This document shows, in pieces, positions 6,665 to 14,821 of a stretch of 38,371 nt of DNA. A program made the translations under genes and the position numbers. The stretch spans positions 1 through 38,371 of the forward strand of contig SVTO01000025.1 in assembly GCA_015063745.1 (NCBI GenBank), given 5' to 3'. Within the stretch, counting starts at the first letter, position 1. The number at the start of each line of letters is the position of its first letter. The notes beneath the pieces are model-generated. The model was given only the letters and a program-made list of their open reading frames with translations, made no database searches and had not been told where the DNA came from. Source of the DNA: Oscillospiraceae bacterium (GTDB lineage: Bacteria; Bacillota; Clostridia; Oscillospirales; CAG-272).

Positions 6665-7765
6665 ATGAAAGTGGAACTGAAAAATCTGACCAAAAAATTC
6701 CCGAGCCGCAACAAAAAGGAACGGGCGGAGGTAATCGCCGTCAACGATTTCACCTTCGAGATCCCCGACGGAACGCTGATCGGCCTGCTGGGTCCTTCCG
6801 GCTGCGGTAAAAGTACCACACTGAACCTGATCAGCGGTCTGCTCAAGCCCACTTCGGGGAAAATTTTCTTCGGTGAAGACGATGTGACCGATCTGCCGCC
6901 GGAAAACCGCGGTGTGGGACTGGTGTTCCAGAACTACGCGCTGTATCCCCATCTTACCGTAAAGCAGAACATCACCTTCCCTCTGGAAAATCTGAGAGGA
7001 AAGGATAAAATGACCAAGAAGGAAATGGCGGACAAGGCGCTGGAGATCGCAAAGTTGGTACAGATCGACACGCTGATGGACCGCAAGCCCAGCGAACTTT
7101 CCGGCGGTCAGCAGCAGAGAGTTGCCATTGCCAGAGCGCTGGTGAAAATGCCCCGCGTACTCCTGCTGGACGAGCCTTTGTCCAACCTGGATGCACGGCT
7201 TCGTCTCCAGACCCGTGAGGAAATCAAGCGGATCCAGAGAGAAACCAAAATCACCACCGTATTCGTTACCCATGACCAGGATGAAGCCATGAGCATCTCC
7301 GACATGATCGTTGTTATGAAGGACGGCATCATGCAGCAGCTGGGCAAGCCTCAGGAGGTATACGACGATCCCGTGAATCTGTTCGTTGCCAAATTCCTCG
7401 GCACACCGCCCATCAGCGTATTCCATGGTACCGTAAAGGCCGGTCAGCTGTACATCGGCGGCACAGCGGTTCTGGCGGTTCCCGGTGCACCGGACGGAGA
7501 AGTATACGCGGGTGTACGTCCCGAAGGATTTGTGCTGGACGAAAACGGTCCCCTTTCCTGCAATCTCACCGGTGTGGAGGTTATGGGCCGGGACATCACC
7601 ATAGTCTCCACCCATCCCGACTGTACGAACACAGAAATCCGTGCCATCATCAGTGCGGAAAACAAGGTGGACACCTCTTCTTCCGCCGTACGATTCTCCC
7701 TGAAGCCCTTCAAGGTACACATCTTCGACAAGACCACGGAAGAACGCATCCGTTTTGCACTGTAA
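6665..7765 (+). CDS. Carbohydrate ABC importer ATPase (MsmK/UgpC class)
   Basis: The 366-residue cytoplasmic ATP-binding subunit that powers uptake through the two permeases encoded downstream. Visible are the Walker A motif GPSGCGKST (43-51), Q-loop region VFQNYALYPHLTV, ABC signature LSGGQQQR (about 139-146), Walker B with D-loop LLLDEPLSNLD, and the switch His in VFVTHDQDEA. The C-terminal third has the regulatory TOBE/OB domain typical of MsmK/MalK/UgpC ATPases (the YAGVRPEGF segment). AAGGA stands 9 bases before the ATG. First gene of a four-gene operon; spacing to the next gene is 15 bases. Importers often share this ATPase among several sugar systems, but here it lies with its own permeases. 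Confidence 0.95.
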   Translation: MKVELKNLTKKFPSRNKKERAEVIAVNDFTFEIPDGTLIGLLGPSGCGKSTTLNLISGLLKPTSGKIFFGEDDVTDLPPENRGVGLVFQNYALYPHLTVKQNITFPLENLRGKDKMTKKEMADKALEIAKLVQIDTLMDRKPSELSGGQQQRVAIARALVKMPRVLLLDEPLSNLDARLRLQTREEIKRIQRETKITTVFVTHDQDEAMSISDMIVVMKDGIMQQLGKPQEVYDDPVNLFVAKFLGTPPISVFHGTVKAGQLYIGGTAVLAVPGAPDGEVYAGVRPEGFVLDENGPLSCNLTGVEVMGRDITIVSTHPDCTNTEIRAIISAENKVDTSSSAVRFSLKPFKVHIFDKTTEERIRFAL

Positions 7766-7780
7766 GAAAGGGAGCTGTAT

Positions 7781-8671
7781 ATGGAAAACAAAAATCGAAA
7801 AGGCTGGCTGTATCTGCTTCCCGCCATGCTGTTTCTGGGTGTGTTTATGGTATACCCTCTGGTGGATGTACTGATCTACTCCCTTGAGGAGGGCTACAAT
7901 TTCGCCTCCCAGACCTACACCGGCGTGGGACTGTACAATTATTCCTATGTTCTGCACGATCCCTATTTCCTGCAGGCTGTACAGAACACCTTTATTCTCG
8001 TTATCATCACCGTTCCCCTGTCCACCGGCATCGCTCTTCTGATCTCCGTGGGACTCAGCTCCATCAAAAAACTGCGGAATCTGTATCAGACCGTGTACTT
8101 CCTGCCCTATGTCACCAACACCCTGGCGGTAGGGCTGGTATTCATGATCCTGTTCAAGAAAACCGCCTACACCGATGGGCTTGTGAATCTGATTCTGAAC
8201 TTCTTCGGTGCCGCCTCCGTTGACTTTATCGACGGTCCCTACTGGGCGAAGATGTTTGTACTGTGCTTCTACACGATCTGGGTGGTTATGCCTTTCAAGA
8301 TTCTGATCCTGACCAGTGCGCTGGCTTCCGTGAAGGAGGATTATTACAGCGCGGCCCGGGTGGACGGTACACCCAAATGGCGGATTTTCACCAAGATCAC
8401 CCTGCCCATGATCTCTCCCATGCTGTTTTATCTGATTATCACCGGTTTCATCGGCGCATTCAAGGCCTACAGCGATGCGGTTGCCCTGTTCGGCACCAAT
8501 CTGAACGCGGCGGAGATGAACACCATCGTAGGGTATGTATACGATATGCTCTACGGTGACAGCGGCGGATTCCCGTCCTATGCTTCCGCAGCGGCGATCA
8601 TTCTTTTCGCCATCGTGCTGACGATCACGTGCATCAATCTGCTGGTCAGCAAGAAGCACGTACACTATTGA
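7781..8671 (+). CDS. Sugar ABC transporter permease, MalF/UgpA type
   Basis: A 296-residue inner-membrane subunit with six predicted membrane segments. The EAA loop that docks on the ATPase is seen at about 188-210 (YYSAARVDGTPKWRIFTKIT, then LP). Length and pattern match binding-protein-dependent sugar permeases of the CUT1 class, which import oligosaccharides or glycerol phosphate derivatives. AAAGGGAG precedes the ATG. It lies between the ATPase and the second permease genes and is co-transcribed with both; the stop codon is followed directly by the Shine-Dalgarno AGGAGG of the next gene. Confidence 0.93.
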   Translation: MENKNRKGWLYLLPAMLFLGVFMVYPLVDVLIYSLEEGYNFASQTYTGVGLYNYSYVLHDPYFLQAVQNTFILVIITVPLSTGIALLISVGLSSIKKLRNLYQTVYFLPYVTNTLAVGLVFMILFKKTAYTDGLVNLILNFFGAASVDFIDGPYWAKMFVLCFYTIWVVMPFKILILTSALASVKEDYYSAARVDGTPKWRIFTKITLPMISPMLFYLIITGFIGAFKAYSDAVALFGTNLNAAEMNTIVGYVYDMLYGDSGGFPSYASAAAIILFAIVLTITCINLLVSKKHVHY

Positions 8672-8682
8672 GGAGGTACGTT

Positions 8683-9549
8683 ATGAACAACTATGACAAA
8701 ATCGAACGTGCCGCCAGACTGCGGAAACGGATTCAGAATATCATCGTTTACACCTTCCTGACCATCTGGGGGATTCTGGTACTCTTCCCCTTCTACTGGA
8801 TGATCCTGACCTCTGTGAAAAGCTACGGGTCCTACAATGCGGAACGTATCCCCGCCTTTTTCACCCTGTCCCCCACCCTGCAGAACTATGTGGACGCTTT
8901 CACCACCGTACCCCTTGCCGGATATTTTCTCAACACCCTGATTTTCACGCTGGCAACCACGGCGATCATGCTGCTTGTGATCATCCCCGCGGCTTTTGCC
9001 TTTGCGCGACTGGAATTCCGGGGCAAGAATCTGGTGTTCACGCTCTTCCTCTCCCTGATGATGATCCCCAATGAGCTGGTGGTCATCACCAATTTCACCA
9101 CCATCACCGACTGGAATATGCGCAACACCTTCGGCGGTCTGATCCTGCCCTCCGTGGTGTCGGTATTCTATATCTACCTGCTGAAGGAAAATTTCGCGCA
9201 GATTCCCAATGAACTGTATTATGCGGCAAAAGTGGACGGCACCTCCGATCTGAAGTATCTCTGGAAGGTTATGCTGCCCATCTGCCGCCCCACCATCATC
9301 ACCATCACCATTCTCAAGGTTATCGAATGCTGGAACTCCTATGTATGGCCCAGATTGATCACCGACAATGAAGCGTATTTCCTTGTTTCCAACGGGATTC
9401 AGGAAATCCGCGAAAACGGGTTCGGCCGTGAGAACATTCCTGCCATGATGGCGGCGGTTGTGGTGATCTCCGTTCCCCTTGTGATTCTTTTCCTGATTTT
9501 CCGCAAGAAGATCATGGAAGGTGTGGCGAGAGGAGGTACCAAAGGATGA
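8683..9549 (+). CDS. Sugar ABC transporter permease, MalG/UgpE type
   Basis: The second permease of the importer, 288 residues with six membrane segments. The EAA loop is at 179-200 (YYAAKVDGTSDLKYLWKVML, then P). The ATG at 8683 follows AGGAGG (8671-8676) by 6 bases, so in-frame codons upstream that overlap the previous gene are not used. The stop overlaps the start of the binding-protein gene (ATGA, 9546-9549), implying translational coupling. It is expected to form the heterodimeric channel with the preceding permease. Confidence 0.93.
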   Translation: MNNYDKIERAARLRKRIQNIIVYTFLTIWGILVLFPFYWMILTSVKSYGSYNAERIPAFFTLSPTLQNYVDAFTTVPLAGYFLNTLIFTLATTAIMLLVIIPAAFAFARLEFRGKNLVFTLFLSLMMIPNELVVITNFTTITDWNMRNTFGGLILPSVVSVFYIYLLKENFAQIPNELYYAAKVDGTSDLKYLWKVMLPICRPTIITITILKVIECWNSYVWPRLITDNEAYFLVSNGIQEIRENGFGRENIPAMMAAVVVISVPLVILFLIFRKKIMEGVARGGTKG

Positions 9550-11153
9550 AAAAACGGATTTTTGCGCTGCTTTTTTCGCTGGTTCTGCTTCTCCCCTCTC
9601 TTGCCGGCTGTCACGGTGCCAGAGAACAGTCTTCCTTTGTGATCCCCGACGAGTTTGATACCTCCCGGGATTACGAAATCACCTTCTGGGCGAAGAACGA
9701 CACCAACATGGCACAGGTACAGATTTACGAAAAAGCCATTGCGGATTTTCAGGCGCTGTACCCCAATGTTACCGTAAACCTCCGTCTGTACACGGACTAC
9801 GGCAAGATTTACAATGATGTTATCACCAATATTTCCACCCAGACCACACCCAATGTCTGCATCACCTACCCCGACCACATCGCCACCTACATGACGGGCG
9901 AGAACGTGGTTGTGCCGCTGGATGATCTGATGCGGGATAAAAAATACGGGCTGGCCGGCAGTGAAGTTCTGTTTGATGCACCGGCGGTGGACGAAATCGT
10001 TCCGAGCTTCCTTGCCGAAGGTCTGATCGGCGGTGTGCAGTATGCCCTGCCCTATATGCGTTCCACCGAGGCCTGCTACATCAACAAGACCTACGTGGAA
10101 AAGCTGGGCTACACCGTTCCCGATGTGCTGACTTGGGACTACATCTGGGAGGTTGCCGCAGCCGCTGCCGAAAAAGATGCGGACGGTACCTACCTTGTGA
10201 ACGGGCAGGAGGTTATGATTCCCTTCATTTATAAGTCCACGGACAATATGATGATCCAGATGCTCCGTCAGCAGGGTGCGGGTTACTCCACCGACGAAGG
10301 CGAGGTTCTGATTTTCAATGACACCACGGAACAGATTCTGCTGGATGTGGCCGATTCCGTATCCAAGGGTGCCTTTTCCACCTTCAAAATCTCCAGTTAT
10401 CCCGCCAACTTTCTGAACGCGGGGCAGTGCATTTTCGCTGTGGACTCAACGGCCGGTGCCACATGGATGGGCAGTGATGCACCTCTTATGGATATCAGCG
10501 CGGAGGCTGTTGTGGATTTCGAAACCGTTGTACGCATGATTCCCCAGTACGATCCCGAACATCCCGTAATGATCTCCCAGGGACCCTCCGTATGTATCTT
10601 CAATAAGGAAGATCCCCAGGAAATTCTGGCGTCCTGGCTGTTCACCCAGTATCTGCTGACAAATGATATTCAGATCGCCTACTCCCAGACGGAAGGGTAC
10701 GTACCCGTTACCACTAAAGCACAGGAAACGGATATCTATAAGGATTATCTCTCCCGTGCCGGCGAGGAACACGAGAAGGGACTGTACTACAAAACCAAGA
10801 TCGAAGCTGCCGAGCTGCTGCTTGACAACATCGACAATACCTTTGTCACCCCCGTATTCAACGGTTCCGCTTCTCTGCGCAGTGCGGCCGGTCATCTGAT
10901 CGAGGATGTGGCCAAATCCGTACGCCGGAAGAAGACCATTGACGAATCGTATTTCGAGGCGCTTTATGCGGATACCACTTCCCTGTACCGTCTGGATCAG
11001 CACAGTACCTCCGATACGGATCAGACGGATCTCGGTCCCCTGCCCACCACGGCTGTAGCTCTGCTGTCCTCTCTGGGCGGCGCGTGGGTACTGATTATTC
11101 TGTATGTCTGTGTTCAGCGGATAAAAATGAAGAAATTGAACAGAATCTCTTGA
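9546..11153 (+). CDS. ABC transporter extracellular solute-binding lipoprotein with C-terminal membrane segment
   Basis: A family 1-type extracellular binding protein, 535 residues. The N-terminal signal ends in lipobox LAGC (Cys22). The mature part has the usual binding-protein pattern, such as YEITFWAKNDTNMAQV near the start, ALPYMRSTEACYINK and VPDVLTWDYIWEVA. It should capture the sugar substrate and deliver it to the two permeases whose genes precede it. The oddity is the end: a hydrophobic segment (about 500-522, AVALLSSLGGAWVLIILYVC) followed by basic residues RIKMKK. The protein therefore appears anchored at both ends, by lipid and by helix, which is unusual for this family. Its ATG overlaps the stop of the permease gene by 4 bases. 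Its last codons overlap the -35 box of the next promoter. Confidence 0.88.
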   Translation: MKKRIFALLFSLVLLLPSLAGCHGAREQSSFVIPDEFDTSRDYEITFWAKNDTNMAQVQIYEKAIADFQALYPNVTVNLRLYTDYGKIYNDVITNISTQTTPNVCITYPDHIATYMTGENVVVPLDDLMRDKKYGLAGSEVLFDAPAVDEIVPSFLAEGLIGGVQYALPYMRSTEACYINKTYVEKLGYTVPDVLTWDYIWEVAAAAAEKDADGTYLVNGQEVMIPFIYKSTDNMMIQMLRQQGAGYSTDEGEVLIFNDTTEQILLDVADSVSKGAFSTFKISSYPANFLNAGQCIFAVDSTAGATWMGSDAPLMDISAEAVVDFETVVRMIPQYDPEHPVMISQGPSVCIFNKEDPQEILASWLFTQYLLTNDIQIAYSQTEGYVPVTTKAQETDIYKDYLSRAGEEHEKGLYYKTKIEAAELLLDNIDNTFVTPVFNGSASLRSAAGHLIEDVAKSVRRKKTIDESYFEALYADTTSLYRLDQHSTSDTDQTDLGPLPTTAVALLSSLGGAWVLIILYVCVQRIKMKKLNRIS

Positions 11154-11177
11154 CATATGGAAAAAAAGGGGTATAAT
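11150..11177 (+). promoter_or_regulatory. Promoter of the second lipoprotein gene, inside the previous stop codon
   Basis: TTGACA (11150-11155), 16-base spacer, TATAAT (11172-11177). The TGA stop of the binding-protein gene (11151-11153) lies inside the -35 box. It is a full consensus match, suggesting high expression of the gene starting at 11222. Confidence 0.85.
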
Positions 11178-11221
11178 ATAATATGTTATCCATTTTACAA
11201 AACACAAAGGAGAAAACAAAA

Positions 11222-12076
11222 ATGAAAAAGATTCTTGCTATGCTGCTGGCGCTGACCTGCCTTTTCGTATTCGCAGCCTGCGCAAACGATCCCGTTACCG
11301 ATGAAACCGAAGCTGATACCGAAGTTTCTACCGAAGCTGCTACTGAAGAAGCTACTGAAGAAGCTACCGAAGCTGCTACCGAAGCTCCTGTTGACGATCC
11401 CGCAGTTAAGTCCGAAGGCGTTATGACCTACGCTGAATACGCTGCTGCTGCACTGGATTCCGAAGTTACCATCGAAGCTTACGTTCAGGCTAAGCAGGGC
11501 TGGTGGGAAAAGGAAGGCCAGGGTGTTGCTACCATCTACACTCAGGATACTGAAGGTGCATACTTCCTGTACGAAATGCCCATCTCCGAAGAAGATTACA
11601 ACAAGCTCGTTGACGGTGCCAAGATCCGCGTAAAGGGTTACAAGGCTGAATGGATGGGCGAAGTTGAAATCATCGATGCTACCTACGAAATTCTGGAAGG
11701 CAACTATGTTGCAGAAGCGCTTGACGTTACCGCTAAGCTGGGCACCGACGAACTGATCGCTAACCAGAATATGTTCGTTGCATTCAAGGGCATGACCGTT
11801 GCTGCTTCCACCGACGCTAACGGCAACGAAGCTGCATTCCTGTACAACTGGGACGGTTCCGGTTCTCAGGGCAACGACCTGTACTTCAATGTTGCTATCG
11901 GCGATCAGGTTTACAACTTCACCGTTGAATCCTACCTGTGCGGCGCTGACACCGACGTTTACAAAGCTGTTGAAGCTCTGAACATCGGCGACGTAATCGA
12001 CATGGAAGGCTTCCTGTACTGGTACGACGGCGTTAACCCCCACATCACCTCTGTTACCGTTGTAACTGCCGAATAA
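11222..12076 (+). CDS. Lipoprotein with Thr/Glu linker and OB-fold-like domains
   Basis: A 284-residue exported lipoprotein: the signal peptide ends in FAAC (Cys20), followed by an acidic linker of repeated EAT/EAAT units (about 25-60). The globular part appears to hold two similar beta-rich segments, the first from SEVTIEAYVQAKQGWW to EVEIIDATYEIL, the second ending in GDVIDMEGFLYWYDGVNPHI. The pattern of strands (VTIEAYV, AKIRVKGY) recalls the OB-fold domains found in secreted clostridial proteins. Function is unknown. The ATG at 11222 follows AAGGAG by 9 bases; an upstream in-frame ATG at 11183 lies directly after the promoter and is unlikely. Codon use is as strongly biased (GAA, GCT, GTT, AAC) as in the lipoprotein at 1704. 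It has its own strong promoter and terminator, so it is a single-gene unit. Confidence 0.75.
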   Translation: MKKILAMLLALTCLFVFAACANDPVTDETEADTEVSTEAATEEATEEATEAATEAPVDDPAVKSEGVMTYAEYAAAALDSEVTIEAYVQAKQGWWEKEGQGVATIYTQDTEGAYFLYEMPISEEDYNKLVDGAKIRVKGYKAEWMGEVEIIDATYEILEGNYVAEALDVTAKLGTDELIANQNMFVAFKGMTVAASTDANGNEAAFLYNWDGSGSQGNDLYFNVAIGDQVYNFTVESYLCGADTDVYKAVEALNIGDVIDMEGFLYWYDGVNPHITSVTVVTAE

Positions 12077-12096
12077 TCGAATCGAAAACTGCTCTG

Positions 12097-12132
12097 AAGG
12101 GATATGGTTTTATCGGCCATATCCCTTTATTA
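12097..12132 (+). terminator. Intrinsic terminator after the second lipoprotein
   Basis: AAGGGATATGG (12097-12107) pairs perfectly with CCATATCCCTT (12117-12127), followed by TATTAT. Confidence 0.8.
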
Positions 12133-12149
12133 TCATCCGGAGGAATGTT

Positions 12150-13652
12150 ATGCTGCAAACAAGCAAATCCATCCTGCACGAAATCGACACCATGGCCGAA
12201 GAACGAAAACAGGCCATCCTGACCGCCCCCGACCGGCTGGAAATCCCGGGAAATACCTATTATGTCAGCAATGACGGTGACGATACCAACGACGGCCTGT
12301 CCCCTCTGACACCGTGGAATACCCTTGCCAGGGTGTCTTCAGCCGATTTGTCCGGGGGAGACGGTGTACTCTTCCGCCGCGGGGATCTGTTCCGTGGATT
12401 CATCAAAGCCGCATCCGGAGTTTCCTACGGCGCATACGGCACGGGTGACAAGCCCCGCTTCTACGGTTGGGACAAAAGCCTTGCCGATGGGGGATTATGG
12501 GAGCTTTACGATCCCGATCACCATATCTGGAAGCTGAATGAACCGATTCTCGACTGCGGAACCCTCGTGTTCAATGACGGAGAGGCCCATTCCCGCAAGT
12601 TGATTCCTTCCTATATCGACGGCCGTTTTGTCTGTCGGGAGGATGAAACCCGTGTGTTCGATATGGCCCGGGAGATGACAAAAGATCTGGATCTGGTTTG
12701 TTTTTACACCGCCCGTATGACCACGTCTCCCTCCAAAGGTGAGGATTTCCCTGTTCCGAAAATGGATGCCGAAAGCTTCGGTGAACTGTATCTCCGCTGC
12801 GACCGCGGGAATCCCGGTGCGGTATTTGCCGCGGTGGAAGCCCTGCCCGGCCGTTCCTTCTTCCAGGCGTATGAATGTAATCATATCACCATCGACAATC
12901 TGTGTCTGAAGTACATCGGTGCCCACGGTATTTCCGCCTATTTTCACATCACGGGACTGCACGTGACCAACTGTGAAATCGGCTGGATCGGCGGTACCAT
13001 TCAGCATTATTTCGGTACGGATCCCAATTATCCCCAGGGCAGACGGGGAACAGTCACCCGATTCGGCAACGGCATTGAAGTATATGGCGGATGCGATGAC
13101 TATGTGGTGGAGAACTGCTATATCTACCAGATCTACGACGCAGGCATCACACATCAGGTTTCCACAAACGGTCAGACCTACACCATGACCGGTATCCGTT
13201 ACCGGAACAATCTGGTGGAAAACTGCGTGTATTCCATTGAGTATTTTCTGGAGAAAACCGACGGTGACACCGAAAGTTATATCCGTGACTGCGAAATAAA
13301 CGGCAATATCCTCCGTTTCTCCGGCTACGGCTGGGGGCAGCAGCGTCATAACACGGATACACCTGCCCACATCAAAGGCTGGAGTTACGAAAACACCGCT
13401 TCTGTCTATTCGGTTCACGACAATATTTTCGACCGCGCCGCATACCGGATGCTGCATCTGGTGGCCAAAAAACCGGAAAGCTGCCCCGTAATGTACAACA
13501 ACACCTACATCCAGCACGCCGGTCTTCCCCTCGGCCAATACGGTGCCAACGAAACAAAGGAACCGCCCATCCTCCCCTTCGACGACCACGCTGCAGAAAC
13601 CATCCACACCATTTTCGGCGACAAAACCGCCCAAATCCATATCATCCAATAA
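12150..13652 (+). CDS. Right-handed parallel beta-helix protein, possible polysaccharide-active enzyme
   Basis: A 500-residue protein with no signal peptide, therefore apparently cytoplasmic. It begins with the block YYVSNDGDDTNDGLSPLTPW (about 36-55), seen at the start of many pectate-lyase-like and glycosidase beta-helix proteins, followed by repeated short strands with Asn- and Gly-rich turns such as NHITIDNLCLKYIGAHGISA and NNLVENCVYSIEYF. The fold is typical of polysaccharide lyases, GH28-like enzymes and epimerases; no catalytic set is recognised, so activity on glycans is an inference supported by the surrounding sugar genes. CGGAGG stands 6 bases before the ATG. No promoter was found between the preceding terminator and this gene, so it may depend on read-through. 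Confidence 0.75.
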   Translation: MLQTSKSILHEIDTMAEERKQAILTAPDRLEIPGNTYYVSNDGDDTNDGLSPLTPWNTLARVSSADLSGGDGVLFRRGDLFRGFIKAASGVSYGAYGTGDKPRFYGWDKSLADGGLWELYDPDHHIWKLNEPILDCGTLVFNDGEAHSRKLIPSYIDGRFVCREDETRVFDMAREMTKDLDLVCFYTARMTTSPSKGEDFPVPKMDAESFGELYLRCDRGNPGAVFAAVEALPGRSFFQAYECNHITIDNLCLKYIGAHGISAYFHITGLHVTNCEIGWIGGTIQHYFGTDPNYPQGRRGTVTRFGNGIEVYGGCDDYVVENCYIYQIYDAGITHQVSTNGQTYTMTGIRYRNNLVENCVYSIEYFLEKTDGDTESYIRDCEINGNILRFSGYGWGQQRHNTDTPAHIKGWSYENTASVYSVHDNIFDRAAYRMLHLVAKKPESCPVMYNNTYIQHAGLPLGQYGANETKEPPILPFDDHAAETIHTIFGDKTAQIHIIQ

Positions 13653-13688
13653 AAAAAGACCACCGTCCGCGGCAGTCCAAAAATCCTG

Positions 13689-13793
13689 TACATTCCCCTT
13701 TCTCAAAGCTTTTTGAAAAACGGGAGGGGTCCGAGGAGGGAAAAAAGCTTTTTCGCAAAAAGTTTTTCTCCCTCCCCGGTTTACATTCCCCTT
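13689..13793. repeat. Palindromic element flanked by 12-bp direct repeats
   Basis: TACATTCCCCTT occurs at 13689-13700 and again at 13782-13793. Between the copies lies about 81 bp containing a long imperfect hairpin (GGAGGGA at 13735-13741 with TCCCTCC at 13769-13775, with A/T-rich inner arms) and further G-rich and C-rich tracts. The arrangement resembles a small mobile palindromic element with target duplication, or a repeated terminator. The right-hand direct repeat overlaps the TAA stop of the nucleoside hydrolase gene. It probably also ends transcription from both converging genes. Confidence 0.5.
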
Positions 13794-14721
13794 AAGCTCT
13801 TCCGATTTTTCTGAATACGTCCATATAGAGCGGGTCTCTTCTTACGAAGTCGCCGATTCTCATAAGGTGACGTGTGGGGTTACTTGCCCAGTTGACGTCG
13901 GGATGTTCCCAGTCGCCGTCGGTCAGCATGGGAGTGGGTACCAGTCTGGTATCAAACCATTCGGGGTGGATGATATAACCGATACCGGCGATGTCCCAGA
14001 TGATCTGAGACCATGCTTCGTCTTCCTTCTGGTTTTCTGCGATGTAGTTGCGCACGTTCTGAACCAGGTAGGATGCGATTTCGCTCTTGCCGTCCAGATA
14101 GTGTTCCAGTTCGTAAATGGAAGTTACCAGCGCGGCGATTACGTTCCATGCGGGCATCAGGGTCAGCGGTACACCGCAGTCCAGGATGTACTGTGCCGCA
14201 GCAATGTCCTGGATGAAGTTACATTCCAGAGCGTCGTGCCAGTGGAGGCTATTGCCTGCCAGCCATACAACAACGATCTTTTCCTTGATTTCGGGCTTCA
14301 TCATCAGAGCGGAGGCAATGTTGGTACCTGCGCCGATGGCTACTACGTACAGAGGACCTTCGCGGCTTTCGTCCATGGCTACTTCGATCAGATGATCCGC
14401 AGCTTCTGAGGGGATGGGACCGCCGCCCTTGACCATTCTCTGCTTGGAACCGCGGCGTGCCTTCGGGATGAATTCTTCACCCTTTACCAGCTTCAGAACC
14501 TTCAGGATTTCCTGATAGCTCCGTTCCATACCGTCTGCCGGGTCGTCGTCAACCAGAGTGGCATGAATACCTTCCAGAACCAGCTGACCGTCCTGTGCGG
14601 CGCGTACGGCATAGGAAAGGGCGAACTGGTCGTCTACTTCACAGGCTGTATCTGTGTCCAGAATAATGGAAACCTTACCCTTCGGGGGTTCCAGCATGGC
14701 TACTCTTTGTGCTTCTGTCAT
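13792..14721 (-). CDS. Nucleoside hydrolase (IunH family)
   Basis: A 309-residue cytoplasmic enzyme of the inosine-uridine-preferring nucleoside hydrolase family, which splits ribonucleosides into base and ribose. The calcium-binding N-terminal motif is seen as ILDTDTACEVDDQFAL (about 20-35), a variant of the usual DTDxGxDD. Further family features are VVAIGAGTNIASAL, WLAGN and a C-terminal WDIAGIGYIIHPEWF block. An AAGGAG site stands 8 bases before the ATG at 14721, behind a good promoter. The family also includes members acting on other N-glycosides, so the nucleoside substrate is not certain; its position in a sugar region may hint at ribose salvage. Confidence 0.85.
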   Translation of the reverse strand: MTEAQRVAMLEPPKGKVSIILDTDTACEVDDQFALSYAVRAAQDGQLVLEGIHATLVDDDPADGMERSYQEILKVLKLVKGEEFIPKARRGSKQRMVKGGGPIPSEAADHLIEVAMDESREGPLYVVAIGAGTNIASALMMKPEIKEKIVVVWLAGNSLHWHDALECNFIQDIAAAQYILDCGVPLTLMPAWNVIAALVTSIYELEHYLDGKSEIASYLVQNVRNYIAENQKEDEAWSQIIWDIAGIGYIIHPEWFDTRLVPTPMLTDGDWEHPDVNWASNPTRHLMRIGDFVRRDPLYMDVFRKIGRA

Positions 14722-14775
14722 AATCGTATCTCCTTTGATTATTGTTCAGGTACGTAAACCGTATACCATATATTC

Positions 14776-14804
14776 ATTATACTATATCCCGACCGAATTT
14801 TCAA
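14776..14804 (-). promoter_or_regulatory. Promoter of the nucleoside hydrolase gene
   Basis: On the minus strand TTGAAA (14799-14804), 17-base spacer, TATAAT (14776-14781). It lies directly behind the stop of the glycosidase gene. Confidence 0.82.
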
Positions 14805-14821
14805 TAATCCGGCGGATTTTT

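Noticed and set aside
6506..8665. 719-codon minus-strand open frame across the ABC importer genes
   Set aside because: It is antisense to two genes with complete motifs, and its product (His/Gln/Gly-rich) matches no family. It arises from codon bias of the sense genes.
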